The position numbers and the translations under genes were made by a program. From Apodospora peruviana (lineage: Eukaryota; Ascomycota; Sordariomycetes; Sordariales; Lasiosphaeriaceae): 64,000 nt of DNA. Every line of letters begins with the position of its first letter. Position 1 is the stretch's first letter. Positions 47,394-59,076 of the stretch are shown in pieces. Below the pieces are notes generated by a model. That model did not search any database. It saw only the letters and a list, made by a program, of their open reading frames with translations, and was not told where the DNA came from. The stretch spans positions 4,526,001 through 4,590,000 of the forward strand of contig JAUEDM010000001.1 in assembly GCA_033439685.1 (NCBI GenBank), read 5' to 3'.

Positions 47394-50300
47394 GGTGTTG
47401 GACCTGGTGTTGTGGGTTTATTTGGCGGTTCAGGCGGGATGAAGGAGCTGAAATAAGTCGCCGGTGCTGTTAACTATGGGTAGTGGGAGGCTACGAAGCT
47501 TGGTGATGGTGGATGAGGCCTGTGGTTGAGGTGTTTTGGAGGCGAGTGAAGTGCTGAAGACGCCAAAAATGAAGGGAGAGAACAGGAGGAAAAAAATTCA
47601 GGTTAAGGTTTGGGGAGGTGGCGGGGTACCCGAAATTATAGGTGCGTCGCCGGGCGGGGAGAGCCAGCGCTGATTTCCTGCTGAAATTCGGCGGGCGAAA
47701 AAAATACGTGTGCTGAGTTGCAGCAAATTCTGGGCCCCCGCACACCCCTCCCAATGGAAATCAGATCACTCTGGGGATTGCACACTGCCCGATCGCAGCA
47801 CGAAGACGGTCCTCTATCCGCCCGACTGACTCCAAAATCTCGAATAGGCGCTCACTGTCGCACCACCACCCATTGACCGTTCCTACTGCTCTGCCATCCG
47901 CTGCCTTTCAATTTCCGACAGCACAAGGCTGCCGGAACAAGACCTGCACTTTCCCAGACAGGAGGGCCAACGCAGCGACTGCCAGTCAGTCCCTCTGTCC
48001 CCAGACTCCGTCCGTTCTCGCACCACGCAGGGCCAACAGTGCATCATGACACAGCGACGTCCGGTGCAACAGAGGGTATCGCTCCGCACCCAAAACCCCT
48101 TCAGGTGCTTCCAGGTTGCTCTGCCCGCCTGTCTGATTTTCCGTTCCCAGCCTCCCCTCTTCTGAAAATCGAAATGAATGCCTGGACTGTCACTCTCACC
48201 ACCACCAGTTGTCCTGCACTATCACGACGGTTTGATTAATTTCGAATATTTCACCCGATAGCGGATCCGAGATGAATCGAACCTTGATCATATCGGTCAT
48301 CCTGCATTTTGCACATCGTTTCGCGCTGTCAACGCGCCAATTGCTTTGCTTTTGTCCTCCTGTGCAACGCTCGACAATGGGTATCTGTTCCGTCGGTACT
48401 GGATGCCGCTATTCAAAGGTCGGCCAGGTACTTCAGGCTATCGCCCAGCGTTCGACAGAACTGGATCCGTCGCACACAACCTCGCAGCACTGCCGCCCGC
48501 TGCGTCCAATGGGGAGCGTTTTGCAGCCCACCGGGCCATGAAACACTGCAGCATTGCCCAAAAATGGCAGGGGTGCCTGAGGACTTAGTTCCGGTTCTGC
48601 CCTTGGCCCCTTCCACTTCTGCTTTTCGGGCTGCTCGGCACTGATTTCCTGTGGAGTCTGCGCTTTCCAGGTCTCGACAGGTCCCCAGGTTTCCGAACGC
48701 CCCCAAACTTGAACTTTTGAGCTTCTCGCGTCCTGCTGTCCTGTCATCAACCTCCGCCATATGGCGGCTCGTAGCATCAACGCGCCATCACTCACTGTCG
48801 CAACGGTGGTCGTAGTGCATTGAGCCGTTCTTGGTCCTCGCTCACTCCCGCCCACGGCACTATTGACACAACGTGCTATAATTGCGCTCATCCAACCTGG
48901 AAGCCAAATACCGCCGCCACCCGCGTCCAGAAGAGAGGGCGGCTGACCGCACTCTTGTGTCCCTATGGTATTCTCGGCATCTTCCTATGCGACTACTCTA
49001 GCTGTCAGTTGGGACTAACAAGCTCTTGCTGAGCCGCTATGAACGCAAGTAAGGAGCTTCTTGTCCATGAATCTACCATGGCAAGGTCCAGGCACCAAAC
49101 CAGAGGAAGATACGTAGAGATCTGTTTACAAAGGACATCGGAACCTGGGCTGGACCAAGAATGAAAACCACATGCTATCAATACCGCCTTTGTGAGCAAA
49201 CGAGCTCCGGGCATCGGCACTTGGCTGCTAACCGGTGCTGGCCGTTGCGACGGGCTATAGGGCTCACCCGTCGGCATCAAAGCCGGCCTCCCTTTCCCGG
49301 TAGCCCAGAACCCAGGACGCGTTCATTGTTACAGTCTCGCTACCGTACTAGGTCACTTCAAATCATCCCTGCGCTCGCCTCCCAGAGCTCATGTTTTTTA
49401 GGCAATTTGTATATATATATACCTTACCATTGACTGGGTGTTGCTGCCGACATCCATTCCCATCCTCCGCCGGTCGGATTGCACCGGTATAGCTGAGGTA
49501 CTTCATCTCCACCGGCTCATCACGACCTCCAACATTTCTCAACAATCACCTCAATACTTGTTCCCAACTATGTCAGTGTGACCAATACTCTTATTTAGAG
49601 CCTTGCTCGTGTCTGAAGCTATGTCTTCGACAAACCTCCCGTCCTGGCTTCGTCACGCATGTCTTCCACACTCCGTCACCCCGATTGACGTTGAGACTTG
49701 GCATCGGCTTCACAAACATCAGGCCACTATCGCAAACTCGGAATCGAATTCTACATGGCCCCCTACCATGTCGAATTGAGCATTGGATCCATTGAACTAA
49801 AGTCAAATTTTCATACAAATATCCACTATACAACGTGGCCTCCGATGTCCTCGGCGCGCGTCGCGGGAGATACGGTGCCCAATCCCCGTTTGATCGCGGT
49901 CAGTTGAAGAAGTTCTCGTTCAGGACTGATTGCCTTGCTTGGGAGCTTGCCACTCTTGGATGCACAGAGCACAACTCAGACGAGCAACGGCGATGTCTGG
50001 GCTGACGCAGGCTCTCCGGCGTGCCGACCTTGATCTCCATGCATTACTATCGGGGGAGCACTTGGGGCGCAGATGGATAAGTATCTGATTGAGCTCCCCG
50101 CCGTCGCATCCTTGGGAAGCTCCAACGCGGCCGAGCAGCTCCATTTGTTAGTGATTTCCTGGCCAGTGAGCATTGGCAACAAAGAGTGGGTCCTCCTACA
50201 CTATATCTGCGGCAGGGGAAGGGCGGTCGGCTTTGGCCACTCAAGGGAGACGTCCAACCCCTCCATGAACAACCCCTCTCCTCCAAACCCCCTCATGTCG

Positions 50301-50738
50301 TGCCCCACCAACGATGGGAGCTGAAAGAAGTCTTGGCATGTTTCTAATTGCTACGAGGTCTGACATTATGGCGGGATGGAGGCCACCATGAAGCGGCCTC
50401 GTAATAAATATTCAAGGCCGAGATGCCAGGAGGCACCTTTTGCTCTTTTGCCACACCACTACCTTGCAGTAGATAACCTCGTACCAACAGACCATCTATT
50501 TATACGAAAATTTCCTGGAGAGACGACGTTTGTCGATCAGCTTGTCGTTTCCTCGCAAGAAACAAGAATCAGGAATCATCCATCCCACAGATTGATCTCC
50601 TGTGGCCAGGCGCCTGATAACCCCACCATTCCATTACCTTTCCATCAAATTCCGATCCAGATTCCCCTCGGCTTGGTCAACTTCAACTTCCATTAGTAGA
50701 ATAACCTCCTGAAATCCTCACATATCGAAGCCGCAGTT
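47394..50738. other. 3.3-kb divergent intergenic region
   Basis: Between the HMG-box gene (-) and het-c (+). It contains many short overlapping ORFs on both strands and none with a recognisable domain, splice-linked partner or secretion signal followed by conserved cysteines. A pair of CTCACTGTCGCA-like words (47850 and 48788) is the only repetition noticed. It could carry a noncoding RNA or long promoters; nothing can be proven here. Confidence 0.45.
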
Positions 50739-53651
50739 ATGGCTGGCATCAAAGCTTTCCCGTTTATACTCGGGTTCATCGTGCTTTACTGCTTTGCCCG
50801 GCCCGCCCTTGCTTTCGGTGCTGGTAACATTGCTGGTATCTCTAGCGTCGAGGGCCAGAACTGTGAGAACTGATCTTCACCTCACTCGTCTTTCCGTGTT
50901 GGGTGCTAACGACCTGCTCAAAGGGCGCCACGGTGATATCGAAGATGCTCTCCTCAAGATCATGATGGCCCGCGCCGTTGGCGGCAAGAAGTTTGACAAA
51001 ATTATGGTCTCGCGTGTCTACTTCGGCAACTGGCTGCGTGACTACTCCCAGGCCATCGACGTTGGCACTGTTAAGAGTGTCTCGGCCGAGGCCATCCGTC
51101 TGCTTCTCTGCGTTCTCGGCTTCCTGACCTTTGGTTACGGCAGCCGCGAGTTCGAGGTCACATCCGAGCGCCTGGGCTGCTACCGCCCCGAGGACCACAT
51201 CGACAACCCCAAGAACTATGCCGATAACGAAGACGCGAGAAACTACGACCACCGTCTGCGCGGACCTATTAACGAGGAGGTCGAGCTTGCCATTGACCCG
51301 GAAACCGGCATGAAGAACTATATTGCTAAGGAACGTGCTGGCTTTATGACGTCGGCTGAACATGTGCGCAAGCTGTTCACAAAGTGCATTGAGTTGGGCC
51401 GATCTTACCAGCGCAGTGATAACAAGGCTGAGCTCTACGAGGCCCTTCGTCTTTTGGGAACCGGTCTGCATTGCTTGGAAGGTATGTCGTCAACCCTGTG
51501 GCCGTAAATGAGTTGATAAGCTGACTTGTGATGCAGACTTCCTTGCGCACAGCAATTACGTCGAGCTTGCTCTTGCTGAGCTCGGTGAGCGTGATGTATT
51601 CCCTCATGTTGGCCGCAACACAAACATCAGACTACAGGGTGCTCGCGGGGAGGTCTATCCTATCGTCACTGGTACCTTTGGTGGTGTCGACTTCTTGCAC
51701 TCTGTCACAGGCGAAGGTACATATTCTTGGTCTTCGTCAGAGATGCGCTTGCAAATAAGCTAACCCGTGATCCAGTGTCCGACAAGTTGACCCAGAGCGA
51801 AATCCAGGATCTCGAGGAAAACCTTCAGAACAACCGGAATAACGACACCAGCCTTCTCCGCAACCTGCTCGATAAGATCCCGGATGGCCTGTTCGGAGGC
51901 GATGACAAGAAGCAGAAGATGGAGGCGATTCAGAGCAACGCGACTAACACTCAGCTTGCTAACGCAACCGTTTCTCCGCGAGACCCCGAGGAGTTCACTC
52001 GCTACATCCAGGACGTCTTTAAGCAAGTCATGCCTGCTATCGAGTTCCACGACGACCTCCTGCAGACCATCTCCGGCGCCATTGAGAAGATCCCGATCCT
52101 GCCCAAGATCATTGAGCAGCTCGAGGAGCAGCTGTCACTTTTTGTATTTTCCGTCATCGCTCCTTTCATCATCCCCATCATTGATCAGGTCAAGAACGAG
52201 CTCGCCACTGGCGCCACCGAGGTCATCGAGAGCAGCAAGAATGAGCAGCACATTGTGTTCATCGACGATAACTCGTCCGACCCGACCCATTCCATGCTGT
52301 CCAAGGATCACTTCTCCAACGTAAGCCCCGAGTTTACCTATCCTGCGCATCATACGCTAACACACTCTAGATCCTCAATGAGATCGCTGGCCAGACCGCC
52401 TCCAAGGTTGTCTCGTGGGTGGTTCCTCAGCTCATGGCTGCCTGGGATGACCACAACACGGACATCGACCGCCTGCTGAACAAAATCATTTACGGAGTTT
52501 TGCACCACCCCGCCCAGCGTGACATGGGCCCCGACGGAGCCAGTGAGGGTCGTAAGATGATGTTCAGCTCCGTCGAGCAGTGGTGGGGGTCGATGGACGA
52601 GGGCCAGAAGGACGACTACCGCCGGAAGCTGAGCCGCGAAGGTGTTGAGAACGGCCAGAACCATAAGGAGGGCGTCCACGACTCCGGCCACGGCTGCGGT
52701 AAGAAGCTGGGTATGCACAAGAATTTTGGTCCCGAGACCATGGAGGACAAGATTGCCAGCGCCGCAGCTGGCGCCATCATTGGAGGTGTGGCGGGCGGCA
52801 TCTCCGACGTCGTCGAGAGCCAGACTGGGTACAAACTACCCACTCCTCCCAAGCAGGAGTCCAGCGGAGGCTTCAGCGGCTTCCTTGACTCTGTGGGCGG
52901 TATACTCGGCGGCGGCTTCAAGAAGGAGGAGACCGATACCTATCAGTCCAGCGGCCGCACCGACGAGGGCGGGTACCAGCAGTCCACTAGCCAGTACGGA
53001 CGCCAGGGCGACCGATACGGGCAGGCCGAGTACACCGAGACTAACTATCCCGGTGGCGGTCAGCGCCAGGAGTATCAACGCTACGAGCAAAATGAGAGCA
53101 GCCAGACCACGTATGAAGAGCGTACCGAGACCACGTATAGCAGTGGAGGTGGGTATCGACGCCAGGAGGAGACTAACAGCTATGGTGGGGGTGGACGTCA
53201 CCATCAGCAAGAGGAGAGTTATGGAGGCCGTCAGGAGGAGAGCAGCGGTGGCTATGGTGGCGGTGGACGTCACCAGCGCCAGGAAGAAGAAAGCTACGGC
53301 GGCGGTTATGGTGGCCGCCAGGAGGAGGAGAGCAGCGGTGGCTATGGTGGCGGTGGACGTCGTCACCGACAGGAAGAGGAGAGTTATGGAGGCCGTCAGG
53401 AGGAGAGTAGCTACGGTGGTGGCTACGGTGGCCGCCAAGAGGAGAGCAGTGGTGGCTACGATGGTGGTTATGGTGGCCGCCAAGAGGAGAGCAGCTACGG
53501 AGGACGTCAGGAAGAAAGCTACGGTGGACGTCGTAGCCGCCAGGAAGAGGAGCGCGAGGAGGAATCGGGCGGCGGCGATTTCGGCGGCTTCCTCGGCGAC
53601 ATTGCTAAGAAGGCCTCGGAGTCGTTTGGCGAGGATCGTCGGGGGTGGTAA
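50739..53651 (+). CDS. het-c: HET-C heterokaryon incompatibility protein homologue
   Basis: Homologue of Neurospora HET-C, a plasma-membrane-associated protein with allelic differences that trigger vegetative incompatibility. Five exons, 50739-50862, 50924-51481, 51537-51716, 51776-52320 and 52371-53651, separated by introns of 61, 55, 59 and 50 nt, give 895 residues (the Neurospora protein is somewhat longer, from memory). A signal peptide lies at residues 1-25 (FILGFIVLYCFARPALA). Then come WRHGDIEDALLKIMMARA, IMVSRVYFGNWLRDYSQAID, HRLRGPINEEVELAID and the conserved LHCLEDFLAHSNYVELALAE, restored by splicing. A hydrophobic segment SLFVFSVIAPFIIPIID lies near the middle and a Gly/Ala-rich AGAIIGGVAGG later. 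The last 250 residues are Gly, Arg, Glu and Gln-rich repeats. The allele-specificity segment known from Neurospora cannot be delimited from one sequence. Confidence 0.92.
53186..53546 (+). repeat. Gly/Arg/Glu repeats of the HET-C tail
   Basis: Coding tandem repeat inside the last exon of het-c. Units like GGYGGGGRH, RQEEESYGG and GGRQEESSGG recur; at DNA level an AGCAGCGGTGGCTATGGTGG block recurs about 90 bp apart (53241 and 53331). Replication slippage or unequal exchange could change its length. Confidence 0.85.
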
Positions 53652-55122
53652 AATTGTACAGGACCCGCGATGCTTTGACTCCTACCTGTTTTGAGCGCGC
53701 TGCTTTCTAGGCTAGCAAAGGTGTCCGGAATAGGATGAAAGGGTTGCTGGTTTGAGGAATAACAGCAAGCTTATGGAACGGAAAAATAGGTTTAGTTGTA
53801 GTTATTTCCTAGAGAATACCAGGAACACATGGACAAACCTCTAGCCCAGGAAAGCTATTCATTCTATCTTAGCTATCAGGTGTGTAAGCAGTCTACCAAA
53901 CCAGGGATCCCCAGCTTGGGCTTAGACGCAGTACCTACTACCGTCTAAAGTGTACAACGACGGGGAAATATGGTTTTGTTTCAGTGCGTTGCCCATGTGG
54001 TATGTAGGTAGGTAGGTACCTTGGGCAAACCGTTCGAAGTAAAACCAGGAACGACGAACAGATGGAATCTTGTGTGTGTGTGTGTCTGGTGATGGAGATG
54101 AGCTGCAGAACCGCCGCCGCCTATTTTGGTTGATCGATCGATCCCGTCCCGGGAGATATTAAATTGGGGTTGTGTTTATATTGTACATATATTGATGACA
54201 TGTTTTACCCCGTCTTTTTCTTCTTTGTTGCTCACAGCAGTCTCCCCACAATCCGATTTCTGTACTGAGCAACCTGCACCCTGTTTCCGGTAGGTTGTGT
54301 TGTGCGGGGAGCCAAGGTACCTAGGTAGTTAGTTGACAGGCGTGTATTAATATAGACGACCGGTTCGCGGCTTCGGGTTGGATGCCGAACTCCATGATCC
54401 ATGAACATTATCACATCGACCGCGTATGTGGGATGTATCACTACGGTAGTAACCAACCCCTCACTGATTGCCCCAGAGACACGGCTCACCGATGGTGTTT
54501 TTCTGACCCTGGTAATGGTGGGTGGTGGTGGTTTCATTTACTCTGTCGGTGTTTTCGGGCCTGCTATGTACTGTACCTACGGTATGTCACCGGCGATCTG
54601 AGATCTCTTCTACATACGTAGCCATGGCAGGTTAGCTAGAAGCTCAAGGACTAACATTCTACCTCGGTACTTAAGTGTGCTGGTTGCTTGAGAATTATCA
54701 TAAATGTCTTTGTAACCCTCCAATTACATAGTTAGATTGTATATCTATCACAAAATGTCTTATAAAAACAGAGGATAGCTTTGGTGTCTGCGCCCCAGGT
54801 TTGTCTATGCTTCCCCCTTTAGACTCCAAGGCATTTCCTATTTAGGAAAATGGAGCTACAACTGAGAGCAAGGGGGTATGGAAACACGCGGGGTGATATT
54901 GCCATGTATTTACACGAGAACAGAAACAACCCATGGAGAAATGATTCCTCCTGCGGGATAATTGCCATGGCACGGTTGGGTTGGTGTACTGATGAGACCG
55001 AAGTTTCTCCTTTCCCCGTCTCCTCACTCTTACCTATCCCTTGATATTCACGCTTGTTTCCCTTTATTTTGTTCACTGCATCTCATCCTCCTGTTCACTT
55101 GAAAAACCAAACACCACCAAAG
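53652..55122. other. Intergenic 1.5 kb
   Basis: 3' flank of het-c and promoter of the GH45 gene. It contains a TAGGTAGGTAGGTACC run (54005-54020), a GT microsatellite (54071-54086) and GGTACCTAGGTAG (54317-54329). GCGGGG at 54888-54893 fits the loose CreA/CRE-1 consensus SYGGRG of cellulase promoters, but such hexamers are frequent. No gene is seen. Confidence 0.5.
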
Positions 55123-56155
55123 ATGCGTCTCTCTCTACCCACCCTCGTTGCCCTCCTCCCCTTCTACCTCGAGCTAGTCTCGGGCCAATCCTCGGGGAGC
55201 GGCAAGACGACGCGCTATTGGGATTGCTGGTGCGTGTTTTATTCCATTCTATCCCTCTAAACCTACATTGTTGAGTTGACAATGACAAAAGCAAACCGAG
55301 CTGCGGCTGGCCCAAAAAGAGCAATGGTCCGTCTCCAGTGCAGACGTGCGACAAGAACGACCGCCCACTGAACGACGGCGGTAACACAAAGTCGGGCTGC
55401 GACAATGGCGGCAACGCCTTCATGTGCTCGACGCAGTCGCCGTGGGCGCTCAACGAAACGACCGCGTACGGCTGGGCGGCCGTCAACATTGCCGGAAGCA
55501 ACGAGGCGTCGTGGTGCTGCGCGTGCTACGAGCTGACCTTCACGAGCGGGCCGGTTCAGGGCAAGAAGATGATTGTGCAGGCGACGAATACGGGTGGTGA
55601 TCTGGGGAATAATCATTTTGATTTGGCGGTACGTCTCTGTCTTTCCATTTCTGTGTCTATATAAGATGGGGCCGTCGTTGTCTTGATATGGGGCGGCGGT
55701 CTTGTTCCGAAAAAAAAGGGGTAAACTAACAAACCATTGTTTACAACCTACAGATCCCAGGAGGCGGCGTCGGCCTCTTCAACGGTACGTAATATCACAC
55801 AAACACACACACACACCACCCACCCAAAACCCAAACCCAACAAAGCAAAGCAAAGCCACTGACCTGAGGAACAGCATGCACGAACCAGTACGGCGCGCCC
55901 AGCAACGGCTGGGGTGAGCGGTACGGCGGCATCCGCTCGCGCGCCGACTGCAACAGTTTCCCGGCAGCGCTCAAGGCCGGCTGCTACTGGCGTTTCGACT
56001 GGTTTGGCGGCGCCGACAACCCGTCGGTCACCTTCAGGCAGGTCGCTTGCCCGGCCGCCATCACTTCCAAGAGCGGCTGCACGCGTAATCGGGATTCCAT
56101 CGACCAGACGCCTACTGGACCCAAGGATGTGCCGACCTATACGCCTACTCCTTAA
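55123..56155 (+). CDS. Secreted GH45 endo-beta-1,4-glucanase
   Basis: Cuts internal beta-1,4-glucan bonds of cellulose with inversion. Four exons, 55123-55229, 55292-55628, 55754-55784 (31 nt) and 55875-56155, with introns of 62, 125 and 90 nt, give 251 residues. A signal peptide ends at about residue 21 (LELVSG/QSSG). The active-site motif TTRYWDCCKPSCGW is restored by the first splice and carries the likely nucleophilic-base Asp34. The second splice restores NNHFDLAIPGGGVGLFN with the other catalytic Asp (146). Conserved cysteines throughout fit the seven-disulfide fold of Humicola Cel45A. There is no cellulose-binding module or Ser/Thr linker: the protein stops after a short Pro/Thr tail (KDVPTYTPTP). 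The third intron contains a CA microsatellite (about 55797-55817). Confidence 0.95.
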
Positions 56156-56559
56156 TTCACTCTGTAGTGGTGGTGCATGGTGAGTTTTTTGTACAGGGTG
56201 GGTTTCGCTATGAAAAGGAATTGGGGTGGAACGAGGAGAAGGAAGAGAAGTTGGTACGACGTGGAAACGAAGGAAATTAAAAAAGGAAAGAAACGGTTTG
56301 TTTGGTTGAGGCGACAGTATCGGAAGAAGCAAGAGAACAAGGCCATCATGGAGGAAGGGGTTTGCTGACTTCATGAACATAGTTCCCCCCTTACCCTCTA
56401 TACAAATAGGTACGCAACAACGTATTCAAGAAAAAATTGAGCGTCAAGATTATTTGTCTGAACGGTTGATACGAGGAGGGAGGTTGCTACTGAACTCAAA
56501 CACGTATATACCACATTGTCATTCGTTATACATACCACCAGCCCAGACTACATGTATAA
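56156..56559. other. Convergent intergenic, 404 bp
   Basis: Short stretch between the 3' ends of the GH45 (+) and DnaJ-like (-) genes. It is presumably the two 3' UTRs; nothing else is seen. Confidence 0.5.
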
Positions 56560-59076
56560 TCAAGGAAGCAAAAGTTCATCCCCCCCACCCACCACGGCCG
56601 TCATCTCCTTACCCCTATACATATACCTCACCCACAACATCTTCACATTTTCACTTCCACAACCCGCAGACGGCGCAGGATCCCAAAACCCAAGCAACCG
56701 ATCCTTTCTCAAACCCGCCGGTATCCTCAGCCTTCCATCATCAACAACCGCCGCCACCGCAACCGTCACATCCGCAATCTCCTCCGACGGGGCATTCTTC
56801 GCTCCATATTTAGCGCTCAGAATGACCAGCCCGCCTTTCTGTCTTTCCGTCCTCTGCCTCGGCTCGACTCCCGTGGCAAGGATCACCGTCAGCTCATCGG
56901 CTTCTGCAGACCGTTTCCGTGCCATGGCAACTTCTTCTTCCCTAGTATTACTACTACTAGAGCTAGAGTTCTTCTCCATCCCCTTCTTCGTCTTGCTACT
57001 AGCAGAAGAAGCCTTTCGTGATGACCCTCGCCGCCGCCGCCAACCGAGAAAAGCATCCCAGACCGCAAAGGCAGCAAATGGTAACACAGCAGTCCAGAAC
57101 GCAAGCCTGGTACTAACGAGACTACTACTACTACTACTCGATTTCGCCGCTACCAAAAAGGGTATGCTGATCCGCTGCCCGAGCCGGGACCAGTACAGCG
57201 ACAAGTGCAAATTATTCGGTGTCAGCCCTACCTCGAAGCCAACCTTGGAGAACTGGCCAATGTATTTCAATGTCCGAAAAGCAATCAGGAGATCGCGACG
57301 GGCCGCGGTAGTGCTTGCGAGTTCGACTTCTGCGCGGAGGCCACCTCTTCTTGACATCTTTGGCTTTGTTGTCGATGCTGAGGAGGTCCATGGTCCAAAA
57401 AACAGATCCTTTCCGTAGCGAAGATAAGCTGCCGCGTTTCCTAGCGTTAAGCCCGTCGAGACTGTCCATGAGCTTGCGGTGGAATGGTTATTTGCCGTCG
57501 TCATCACGCACTCATGGTCTAGACCACGTAAGCCCCTGTCCGACGGCTTCGTAAAGGCCCGGCCGGCTCGGACGCCCATCACATGACCGCCAAAGGCATA
57601 GCCAGCTTCAATCGTTGGGACGTTTCGGAAGGGATTCATTCGTCGACCGAAGCGGCTTGACGACAGTTTTGAAAAACCGGATAGTTCCCTGCATTCTCGA
57701 GAAGGCCAGAAATCGTAGTCGCCTGCGTCTGCGACGAGAAAGGCTGTGCCTGGGCCGACTCTTCGGTCGAGGGCTAGACCTAAGCTGGGAACCAGGCCAC
57801 TATAAGGTGTGAGATGTTTTTGGAGAGAAACTTCGATGTTCAGAGGATCCTGGCTTTCGGGGAGGTCAAGCGAGTGGCCAGCTCGGACGGTGACAGACGG
57901 TTGGGGGAGGATCTCTAGCTCATGCTCGAGGACAGTATTGGGTAACACCTTGGACACTCCGGCTGCCGAGGTAGGCTTGTCCTGGAAGACCTCCTGTTGG
58001 ACATTGACGTTCAAGACGGGCAGGAATCTCGACGTCAGGAGCTGGTCTAGGCGTCTCCGTCCGTGGATAGAGGGCCCTGGGGGTTGGTAAGGGTCGTATA
58101 GGAGGGATGCAAGCGTGAACGATTCGTCTAGGAGCCCATGGGTTGATCCCGTGATGGTCACCGTCGGGTCGGCGAAATGGAGTAGAGGATGTTTTCCGAT
58201 GGGTCGGGACAAGTTCTTCTCGGCCAAGTCCCGTAGGAAGAGAGCTGTCTGTGTGATGGGCTCTCGCAAGGCTGGAACATCCATCGTGATGGATTGCCTG
58301 ATGGAGTAATCCATTATCCCCAGTCCGCGTTGTCGGACACGTGGGGCTGAACCAAGCACAGACATGGCATCCATCCGGAGACCGAGATCCGTGGTCGTTC
58401 GGATACCACCCGGGCTTAGAAGTAGACACTGCTCTAGGACTGAGCGCTGATAAGCCAGGTCACTTGTTGTCTCATCGACCTCCAAGTCACCAATCTCATC
58501 AGCCCGTGAAAGATCATAGACGATCCTTTTATGAGGATCTATCATCGTCTCCAAAGCGATCTGCACCTGGCCGAGGTAAGAAGCCGCGGCAGGCTGCAGA
58601 CGTTTCGGCTGCCTGTCGACGCAGAGCAGCTGCACGACGCGGTGAAAGGCCTTCCGGATCTCGTCAGGAGACAGATGCTGATTTTTCGGCAGGCACAGCA
58701 ACTCGTAGTAGTCCCTGCGCGGGGGAGCAACACCACCATTCTGGATGCCAGCGGCGGGCTCGATGGCGCTGCCGGCACCGACAACAATGGTATCGTCAAA
58801 CTCGTCGTCCAGTAGCAGGTCGGCTTCGGATGCTATGGTGGACCGTTCCAGGATTGAGGAGGAGTCGTCAAAACCAAACTCAATCTCTCTCCTCGTGGCG
58901 GCGAACTGCTCGCGCAACGAGTAACGGGACTCTGCAGGCCGCAGAGGGTGTGAGGAAAGTGATGAGTTGTAAGAGTAGTTTCCAGCCGGGTGAAGATATC
59001 CGTATGTATCGTCCAGGGCGGCAGAGGGGATACGACGCGCTCCTATTATATTACGGCCCGACGTGTCGGCGGCCAT
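56560..59076 (-). CDS. DNAJC11-like protein with degenerate J domain
   Basis: A single exon encodes 838 residues from the ATG at 59076. It matches the DNAJC11 family (J domain plus DUF3395 C-terminal domain), proteins of the mitochondrial outer membrane and cristae-organising machinery in animals; the fungal role is less clear. The J domain lies at about 118-190 (DYYELLCLPKNQHLSPDEIRKAF, IDPHKRIVYDL), but the Hsp70-activating HPD tripeptide is replaced: the sequence there reads LLCVDRQPKRL. The middle region (about 250-640) is beta-rich with many Gly turns (TAFLVADAGDYDFWPS, EAGYAFGGHVMGVRAG). A possible membrane segment LAFWTAVLPFAAFAVWDAFLG precedes a basic Ser/Lys-rich linker. The DUF3395 part (VILSAKYGAKN to VVGGGDELLLP) ends the protein. 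Loss of HPD suggests it no longer stimulates Hsp70 in the usual way. Confidence 0.87.
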   Translation of the reverse strand: MAADTSGRNIIGARRIPSAALDDTYGYLHPAGNYSYNSSLSSHPLRPAESRYSLREQFAATRREIEFGFDDSSSILERSTIASEADLLLDDEFDDTIVVGAGSAIEPAAGIQNGGVAPPRRDYYELLCLPKNQHLSPDEIRKAFHRVVQLLCVDRQPKRLQPAAASYLGQVQIALETMIDPHKRIVYDLSRADEIGDLEVDETTSDLAYQRSVLEQCLLLSPGGIRTTTDLGLRMDAMSVLGSAPRVRQRGLGIMDYSIRQSITMDVPALREPITQTALFLRDLAEKNLSRPIGKHPLLHFADPTVTITGSTHGLLDESFTLASLLYDPYQPPGPSIHGRRRLDQLLTSRFLPVLNVNVQQEVFQDKPTSAAGVSKVLPNTVLEHELEILPQPSVTVRAGHSLDLPESQDPLNIEVSLQKHLTPYSGLVPSLGLALDRRVGPGTAFLVADAGDYDFWPSRECRELSGFSKLSSSRFGRRMNPFRNVPTIEAGYAFGGHVMGVRAGRAFTKPSDRGLRGLDHECVMTTANNHSTASSWTVSTGLTLGNAAAYLRYGKDLFFGPWTSSASTTKPKMSRRGGLRAEVELASTTAARRDLLIAFRTLKYIGQFSKVGFEVGLTPNNLHLSLYWSRLGQRISIPFLVAAKSSSSSSSLVSTRLAFWTAVLPFAAFAVWDAFLGWRRRRGSSRKASSASSKTKKGMEKNSSSSSSNTREEEVAMARKRSAEADELTVILATGVEPRQRTERQKGGLVILSAKYGAKNAPSEEIADVTVAVAAVVDDGRLRIPAGLRKDRLLGFWDPAPSAGCGSENVKMLWVRYMYRGKEMTAVVGGGDELLLP

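Noticed and set aside
48272..48541. 89-codon plus-strand ORF with a hydrophobic start near het-c
   Set aside because: It resembles a signal peptide at first, but overlaps several other ORFs with no conserved cysteines and no splice structure; treated as chance.
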